DNA from: Tomocerus qinae
Taxonomy: Eukaryota; Arthropoda; Collembola; Entomobryomorpha; Tomoceridae
Length of the DNA stretch: 64,000 nt
Reading direction: 5' to 3'
NCBI GenBank assembly: GCA_020055645.1
Contig: CM034546.1
Coordinates: forward strand, 68,262,001 to 68,326,000
Positions 56,472 through 64,000 of this stretch are shown piece after piece. The notes below the pieces were generated by a model, which did no database searches, had not been told where the DNA came from, and saw nothing but the letters and a program-made list of their open reading frames with translations. How positions within the stretch are numbered: position 1 is the first letter of the stretch; every line of letters starts with the position of its first letter. The translations under genes and the position numbers were made by a program.

Positions 56472-58020
56472 TGTGTATCCGTTTGCAAATGTACTGCTAG
56501 ACCTAATGGTAGACGATTATTTTCGAATATGGTTTGGTATTTAACAGTTTTATAGTCAATAAATTAATTTTGAAACGCGTAAATATTCTTCAGGAAAATT
56601 TGTACAGTTTAAATATTGCCAATAACTAAATGAGAAGTATCTCAAAGATGAACAGATGATTAGAATGGGACTGGGCTCCCAGTATGATGGAAGGTATTAT
56701 ATATATCATATTGTGATAACGCATCAATGCAGGTCAAAGCTGATAATAAATATTTGAGAATGAAAGCTGTCAAGTACATTATCAAAAACCAATGCTTACA
56801 TTGTGGACATGTTTATACACTTTGCAAATATGCCGGCAGCAGTAGATAGTTATTGTGAATAAACTTTATACGAAAATAGACATGGACATGGACCTTCAAT
56901 ATAAGGTTTACCCCGATGAATGGCTTATCCGATTTTATTTTATAGATATTATTTATATCCGGCAGTAAGATGTACACTACGTAAGCGAGAAATAAATGAT
57001 GTCAGTTATTTAAACGTTTATCAGTACACAAATTAGAAAAGGTCATACTACGCGTAATGAAAACCTCCATGCATGGTAGGCTTAAAATTTGCCAATACAA
57101 TGACTAAAACTGTATTGTGTTGTAAGCATAATCATGGGATAGTTGTTGAATATATTTAACCTTGTCTTTAATGAACAGTAGTTTACTTCGTTTTCCGGTA
57201 AATAAACATAACAGTTAAATGAATCATGCAGAATGGTAGGCGACATCACAATCTGATAATGGCCATCAACACTATCTCTATACTATACAGCCCTAAACGC
57301 CTAAAGTGAGAATGCTACGCAGATTGATATTGCACATGGTAAGTGCATAAACAACGAAACCCGGAAATTACTTAATTAATGTCACACTCAACAAAATTTA
57401 ATCGTACGATCTATTGTCTCACTTACAACTAGAGGTACCAATTGCATCATTATTCTTCTGTAATTATTTTTCATATTTTTCATTATCACATTAAAATTAT
57501 ATAAAACGCAAGGTCTTTAAATAAACGCCTGAGAAAATAAATGTGAACCAAAATTTATGTTGTGATTATGCTACAACAGCAATTTATTATAGAACTTACG
57601 GTAATTGTATATTGTATTTAAGACGATAAGACGATATTTGTACCTTGCAACATTTTTGACTACAAACATAATAAAAGTGAGAAACAGTTTTGATTCGCTG
57701 CATTTGAAAATTTAAAAGACATATCTCTAGAATTTTATGCTTTGACATTTTTATGTTCATTTATGAAGGTTTAAGACATTTCAATTTTGAAAAGCTCATG
57801 TCTAGCGAAAGCAAATCTAACATTAAGAAAATTATTTTTTAATGGAGAGTTGTCTCCCTTTCCCCCACGTACTCTATTAAAGTAATATTATATTTATGGG
57901 CAAACGAAAGCATTTAAAAAATATAAATATTTCTGGAAGTTTATTTTTGTATTGGAGTAAAAGTTTCATAAATATTTGGGTTTTCAGTAAGACAAATTAC
58001 AATTTTAGGATTAGATAAAA
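56472..58020. other. intergenic, AT-rich
   Basis: Upstream side of paralog D and downstream side of the next minus-strand gene. Nothing else recognised. Confidence 0.45.
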
Positions 58021-59517
58021 TCAATTGAGCATGGAGTAGGCGTAATCAACTCTCTCTTGAAGTGCTACTTTGTTTTGCAAATAAAAAGAGTGAAAAGCCG
58101 AGCGAGATTCGACCATTCCTTTAGCTACAGGAGCGAGTCCACGGATGAGGAAATGGAGTAAAGCAGTCACTTGGAGACGGTCGTAGTAATTCAACTCTTT
58201 GTCTAAAATGCACTCACTACAGCTTTCTAGTCTTCTTCGATCAATCTGTAATTTTGTCAGAACTGTACGAAGGGTGACAATATTATTCCTCGTCAACCGA
58301 ACCAAGTGCACCGGAAAGTTATGCATTCTTTCATCGAGGGAAAATAAGGTCAATTCAGTAAGAAAACGAATAGTTCTAGAAATCGGAGATCCATCCGGAG
58401 CCACCGGCTCCGTCACATTTAAATCCTGATTCTCTCCAAAGAAAACGTAAGTCTTCGTGAACATTGATATTTCAAACGCTCTAGAGAAACTGTTCATCTC
58501 ACCCGCTGTGAGCTTCCTTTCGTTTCTGAAACAAAACAAATTCATACTGTCAATTGAGATTCATATGTATAATAATATTTATTATATACTGTAAGAAGGC
58601 CTAATACATGTAAGCATGCGACGAGGGAATGACTAGCATCTTATCTTCGAATTCCAAAAGTGCATCTACAACTAGTAAAAGGGTCCGCATCTTCTCTCTG
58701 GTGATACATCCCGTTTTCATCACAGTCAAATAATATTCAATGATTTCCTCTGGTCTTACTGTTTCTTGTAATTGCGCGTAAATTTTCTTTTGGTACGGAC
58801 AGGAGCCAAAACCATAGAAAATTGTGTCTTCGGGAATTAAGGTCACATTTTCCCTTATGTCATAATATTCCGTTTTCCAACCTGGTCTTACATTGGTTTT
58901 TAGAGCTTCCTTTTCCTGAAAAATAAAATTCATTTATTTCTCCTTATCCTACTAACTAAAATACAGTTGGATTTGTTATTCCGATCCTTATTGATTGATA
59001 AAATAATGATACTACAAGTTATGGAACTTTTGCTTTAAATTATTCTACAAAATGAATATTAAATTGTAAAATTCTTAAAATAAATTAGTTTACACATAGT
59101 GTAATAATATTAGGACTATATAGTGTTTTGTAAAAAGATACTATACTTAATAATATAAAGTATTTATATAACCCAGGTAAAATATAGGTAAAGAATTCAT
59201 GCTTTTAAAAGTTGAAAGTAAAATAGAAAAAAAATAAAGACCAATACGTATTATTTGTGGTGGTTTGCTGTCGTAAAGTGATCTGCCACCGCTCTGCGCC
59301 ATTGAATTTGCATTGATGTGAATGTCAACGGTTTCGGAGTTATCGTCGTCGTCATCATCTTTGTTCATCAGTTTTGAAACTAAGCCTGCTAGATTTACAC
59401 GCACCTGTGTATTGGCAGATGCACTTCCCGATTTGCTGTCTGTACCGGATATTGCATTAGCCACCGCCGAAGACTCCACAACAATTTCATCCACAAAGTC
59501 ATCCTGACACTCCTTTT
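58021..59517 (-). CDS. unrecognised gene, 3' exons only
   Basis: Last exon 58525-58021 (stop TGA side at 58021) joins in frame to 58915-58608 (phase 2, GTATTA donor, TTTCAG acceptor), giving about 270 residues. The penultimate exon has VRPGWKTEYYDIRENVTL and a Tyr/Glu-rich helix; the last exon has mixed helices (RLTRNNIVTLRTVLTKLQID, RLQVTALLHFLIRGLAPVAKG). An exon at 59517-59248 (KECQDDFVDEIVVESS, Ser-rich, then an Asp run DDDDDD) is probably part of the same gene, but its likely donor is phase 1 while the next acceptor needs phase 0, so an exon is missing, an alternative GTGCGT donor is used, or it is a separate gene. The 5' end lies beyond the satellite element. Family not recognised; no TM segments. 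Confidence 0.5.
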
Positions 59518-59846
59518 CTAAAACAATTACAACAAACAATACTTTGACAGTCTGTCATCGTTAAGAATTTCAGGTTTTTGGTAAAATGTATAGTTCCTAA
59601 AATTACGGTTTTAAAGCTGGAAAACTTTCCTGCTTTCAATATTGACAATTTACAAAAAACGAAATATTACATAATATTATGTCAAAATTTGAGGACGGAA
59701 AACCGAACCTAAAAGTAATACTTACTGTGTGTATTACTTTTAGGATTACAGCAATAGTCACGGGATTTTACAAAATGCAGACAGTTGCAACAGTTCAACA
59801 GTGCAACAGTATCACTTACAGGGCCATTCATAAGCCATAAACTACT

Positions 59847-60228
59847 ATAGCACTGTTGCATACAGATTGCAACTGTAGCACTGTTGCATACAGATTGCAA
59901 CTGTAGCACTGTTGCATACAGATTGCAACTGTAGCACTGTTGCATACAGATTGCAACTGTAGCACTGTTGCATACAGATTGCAACTGTAGCACTGTTGCA
60001 TACAGATTGCAACTGTAGCACTGTTGCATACAGATTGCAACTGTAGCACTGTTGCATACAGATTGCAACTGTAGCACTGTTGCATACAGATTGCAACTGT
60101 AGCACTGTTGCATACAGATTGCAACTGTAGCACTGTTGCATACAGATTGCAACTGTAGCACTTTTGCATACAGTTCATCAGTGGCACTGTTGCATACAGT
60201 TGAACTGTAGCACTGTTGCATACAGTTG
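59847..60228 (-). repeat. 28-bp satellite array, left arm of copy 2
   Basis: About 13 units, the last two next to the spacer degenerate (CAGTTCATCAGTGGCACTG, CAGTTGAACTGTAGCACTG). Confidence 0.95.
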
Positions 60229-60681
60229 CAGAGGCATTTAATTCTGAACATGATGATTTACCACAAAAACCAAACTATTATTACACCCATATTAATTTGG
60301 TATTTTAATGATTAAATTTACTTTTAAAAAATTATTAAAATAAATTCAGGTTAATAATAATATTACTATTCGTTTTAATTATGTAACGTCAGGCATTCCT
60401 TCGCGGTTTGTAATTAAAAGTTAATAATGTATGATGAATCATAAAATAATCTTATATTTGCATAAAATATACAAAAGACCTATTGCGAGCCGTTTCAGTA
60501 GCTCGCCTGAATAAAGGGAACCGTGTGCACATTTTTGGTGGAATAATTAATAGAGTTAGATTTATTTTGATTACTTTTGATTTGATTTGATACAATAATT
60601 AATAGTAACATATCAATGATTGTAAGTTTATAGTTATTATTGATTTACTGTTGATACGAATAATTAAAACAGAGCTACAGT

Positions 60682-60846
60682 CAGGGTTGTATATTGTCCG
60701 GACGAAATGAAAATTGCACTGGATGCAAGTCCATGGACAAAATTAATTTTGTCCACTTTTGTCCTGGACGAAATCAATTTTATCCTGGAAAAAATTGATT
60801 TTGTCCAGTTTCCACCATCCATCATATTTCATCCACCGCAACCCTG
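60682..60846. mobile_element. hAT-type MITE inside the satellite, 165 bp
   Basis: Ends CAGGGTTG and CAACCCTG, with a perfect 8-bp duplication GCTACAGT (60674-60681 and 60847-60854) that is itself part of the 28-bp unit. The interior has TTTTGTCC/GGACAAAA words like 27344-27526, so the two are one family. Confidence 0.9.
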
Positions 60847-63800
60847 GCTACAGTGCAAGCGTATATGGAACAGTGCTACAGTTCATATGTGTGCTACAGT
60901 AGCAATCTGTATGAACAGTGCTACAGTAGCGATCTGTATGAACAGTGCTACAGTAGCAATCTGTATGAAACAGTGCTACAGTTCATATATGTGCTACAGT
61001 AGCAATCTGTATGAACAGTGCTACAGTAGCAATCTGTATTAACAGTGCTACAGTAGCAATCTGTATGAACAGTAGTGCTACAGTAGCAATCTGTATGAAA
61101 CAGTGCTACAGTAGCAACCTGTAAGCAACAGTGCTACAGTAGCAATCTGTATGCAACAGTGCTACAGTAGCAATCTGTAAGCAGCAGTGCTACAGTAGCA
61201 ATCTGTATGCAACAGTGCTACAGTAGCAATCCATATGCAACAGTGCTACAGTAGCAATCCATATGCAACAGTGCTACAGTAGCAATCCATATGCAACAGT
61301 GCTACAGTAGCAATCCATATGCAACAGTGCTACAGTAGCAATCCATAAGCAACAATGCTACAGTTGCCAACTGTATGCAACAATGCTACAGTTGCCAACT
61401 GTATGCAACAGTGCTACAGTTGCCAATTGTATGCAACAGTGCTACAGTTGCCAACATTATGCAACAGTGCTACAGCTGCAATCTGTATGCAACAGTGCTA
61501 CAGTTGCCAACTGTATGCAACAGTTGCCAACTGTATGCAACAGTGCTACAGCTGCAATCTGTATGCAACAGTGCTACAGTTGCAATCTGTAATCAACAGT
61601 GCTACAGTAGCAACCTGTAAGCAACAGTGCTACAGTAGCAATCTGTATGAAACAGTGCTACAGTAGCAACCTGTAAGCAACAGTGCTACAGTAGCAACCT
61701 GTATGCAACAGTGCTACAGTAGCAATCTGTAAGCAGCAGTGCTATAGCAGCAATCTGTATGCAACAGTGCTACAGTAGCAATCCATATGCAACAGTGCTA
61801 CAGTAGCAATCCATATGCAACAGTGCTACAGTTGCCAACTGTATGCAACAGTGCTACAGTTGCCAACTGTATGCAACAGTGCTACAGTTGCCAACTGTAT
61901 GCAACAGTGCTACAGTTGCCAACTGTATGCAACAGTGCTACAGTTGCCAACTGTATGCAACAGTGCTACAGTTGCCAACTGTATGCAACAGTGCTACAGT
62001 TGCCAACTGTATGCAACAGTGCTACAGTTGCCAACTGTATGCAACAGTGCTACAGTTGCCAACTGTATGCAACAGTGCTACAGTTGCCAACTGTATGCAA
62101 CAGTGCTACAGTTGCCAACTGTATGCAACAGTGCTACAGTAGCAACCTGTAAGCAACAGTGCTACAGTAGCAATCTGTATGCAACAGTGCTACAGTAGCA
62201 ACCTGTAAGCAACAGTGCTACAGTAGCAACCTGTATGCAACAGTGCTACAGTAGCAATCTGTAAGCAGCAGTTCTATAGCAGCAATCTGTATGCAACAGT
62301 GCTACAGTAGCAATCCATATGGAACAGTGCCACAGTTGCCAACTGTATGCAACAGTGCTACAGTTGCCAACTGTATGCAACAGTGCTACAGTTGCCAACT
62401 GTATGCAACAGTGCTACAGTTGCCAACTGTATGCAACAGTGCTACAGTAGCAACCTGTAAGCAACAGTGCTACAGTAGCAATCTGTATGAAACAGTGCTA
62501 CAGTAGCAACCTGTAAGCAACAGTGCTACAGTAGCAACCTGTATGCAACAGTGCTACAGTAGCAATCTGTAAGCAGCAGTGCTATAGCAGCAATCTGTAT
62601 GCAACAGTGCTACAGTAGCAATCCATATGCAACAGTGCTACAGTTGCCAACTGTATGCAACAGTGCTACAGTTGCCAACTGTATGCAACAGTGCTACAGT
62701 GGCCAACTGTATGCAACAGTGCTACAGTTGCCAACTGTATGCAACAGTGCTACAGTAGCAACCTGTAAGCAACAGTGCTACAGTAGCAATCTGTATGCAA
62801 CAGTGCTACAGTAGCAACTTGTAAGCAACAGTGCTACAGTAGCAATCTGTATGAAACAGTGCTACAGTAGCAATCTGTATGAAACAGTGCTACAGTAGCA
62901 ACCTGTAAGCAACAGTGCTACAGTAGCAATCTGTATGCAACAGTACTACAGTAGCAATCTGTAAGCAGCAGTGCTACAGTAGCAATCTGTATGCAACAGT
63001 GCTACAGTTGCCAACTGTATGCAACAGTGCTACAGTTGCCAATTGTATGCAACAGTGCTACAGTTGCCAACAGTATGCAACAGTCCTACAGTTGCCAACT
63101 GTATGGAACAGTGCTACAGTTGCCAACTGTATGCAACAGTGCTACAGTTGCCAACTGTATGCAACAGTGCTACAGTTGCCAACTGTATGCAACAGTGCTA
63201 CAGCTGCAATCTGTATGCAACAGTGCTACAGTTGCAATCTGCATGCAACAGTGCTACAGCTGCAATCTGTATGCAACAGTGCTACAGTTTCAATCTGTAT
63301 GCAACAGTGCTACAGTTTCAATCTGTATGCAACAGTTCTACAGTTTCAATCTGTATGCAACAGTTCTACAGTTGCAATCTGTATGCAACAGTTCTACAGT
63401 TGCAATCTGCATGCAACAGTGCTACAGTTGCAATCTGCATGCAACAGTGCTACAGTTGCAATCTGTATGCACCAGTGCTACAGTTGCAATCTGTATGCAA
63501 CAGTGCTACAGTTGCAATCTGCATGCAACAGTGCTACAGTTGCAATCTGTATGCAACAGTGCTACAGTTGCAATCTGTATGCAACAGTGCTACAGTTGCA
63601 ATCTGCATGCAACAGTGCTACAGTTTCAATCTGTATGCAACAGTTCTACAGTTTCAATCTGTATGCAACAGTTCTACAGTTGCAATCTGTATGCAACAGT
63701 GCTACAGTTGCAATCTGCATGCAACAGTGCTACAGTTGCAATATGCATGCAACAGTGCTACAGTTGCAATCTGCATGCAACAGTGCTACAGTTGCAATCT

Positions 63801-64000
63801 GCATGCAACAGTGCTACAGTTGCAATCTGTATGCAACAGTGCTACAGTTGCAATCTGTATGCAACAGTGCTACAGTTGCAATCTGTATGCAACAGTGCTA
63901 CAGTTGCAATCTGTATGCAACAGTGCTACAGTTGCAATCTGCATGCAACAGTGCTACAGTTGCAATTTGTATGCACCAGTGCTACAGTTACAATCTGTAT
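60847..64000 (+). repeat. 28-bp satellite array, right arm of copy 2 (more than 110 units)
   Basis: Much more varied than the other arrays. Variants differ in the second half of the unit: GTAGCAATCTGTAT, GTAGCAATCCATAT, GTAGCAACCTGTAA, GTTGCCAACTGTAT, GTTGCAATCTGTAT, GTTTCAATCTGTAT. A higher-order pattern is visible at 61590-62820 in multiples of 28. The array continues past the window end, so its length is unknown. Confidence 0.95.

Larger units (their letters stand above)
59762..64000. mobile_element. foldback element with 28-bp satellite arms, copy 2 (right end outside window)
   Basis: Left end GGGATTTTACAAAATGCAGA at 59762 matches copy 1. It is followed by the same 85-bp terminal region, an inverted-orientation array (59847-60228), a spacer (60229-60673), and a forward array that fills the rest of the window. 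The spacer equals the two outer parts of the copy-1 spacer joined together, which defines the uninterrupted form. It lies between the exon at 59248-59517 and whatever is upstream of that gene, so it may occupy an intron. Confidence 0.8.

Noticed and set aside
59709..62814. Satellite frames of 69-180 codons on both sides of copy 2
   Set aside because: Same artefact; variants of the unit introduce stops freely.
60847..64000. CRISPR-like reading of the 28-bp repeats
   Set aside because: Units are directly tandem with no unique spacers, and the context is eukaryotic.

Overview
The window reads as AT-rich nuclear DNA of an arthropod, plausibly a springtail or insect. Genes have short GT-AG introns. 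There is a tandem family of 7-transmembrane gustatory-receptor-like genes, a CCR4-NOT subunit gene, a BEL/Pao LTR retrotransposon, a CR1/Jockey-type LINE fragment, and MULE-, hAT- and Helitron-like DNA elements. No bacterial feature, CRISPR array, tRNA or rRNA gene was recognised. The exact taxon is inference.

Layout. 0-9 kb: mostly empty, with a 150-bp-arm inverted repeat, two Helitron-like tails, one receptor gene on + (3311-4559) and a 109-codon orphan gene on - (5632-5961). 9-12.3 kb: a four-exon gene of unknown function on -, whose last intron is almost entirely a MULE element, then a four-copy repeat of about 205 bp. 12.3-19.5 kb: a tandem pair of five-exon genes (561 and 560 codons) of an unrecognised Ser/Arg-rich family. 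20-50 kb: a nested segmental duplication on the minus strand. The ancestral unit looks like [receptor gene + spacer + CNOT2]. One copy is receptor 23754-25337 followed by a decayed CNOT2 pseudogene (31300-33482). The other is receptor 43130-44759 followed by an open CNOT2 (47348-49985). A third intact receptor lies at 20240-21849 and a truncated receptor exon at 33516-33855. Each intact minus-strand receptor predicts 375 residues with identical exon lengths (358, 304, 466 nt).

Mobile DNA has remodelled this block. A 6.6-kb BEL/Pao element (36526-43117) with LTRs that read as identical, an AGTG target duplication and an open 1895-codon gag-pol frame sits 8 nt past the stop of the third receptor. 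A 3.05-kb foldback element (25887-28937) has terminal inverted repeats that run into opposed arrays of a 28-bp satellite. A second copy of it begins at 59762 and runs off the window. Small CAGGGTT-ended elements with 8-bp target duplications occur at 27344, 31702 and 60682. A 5'-truncated LINE lies at 28985-30582.

50-59.5 kb: two foldback elements, a pair of paralogous three-exon genes for 111-112-residue Cys-rich proteins ending in a PPSY motif, and the 3' part of an unrecognised gene. Splice sites of the duplicated genes are supported by conservation between paralogs, including exon phase. They were read by eye, so single-base errors in boundaries are possible.
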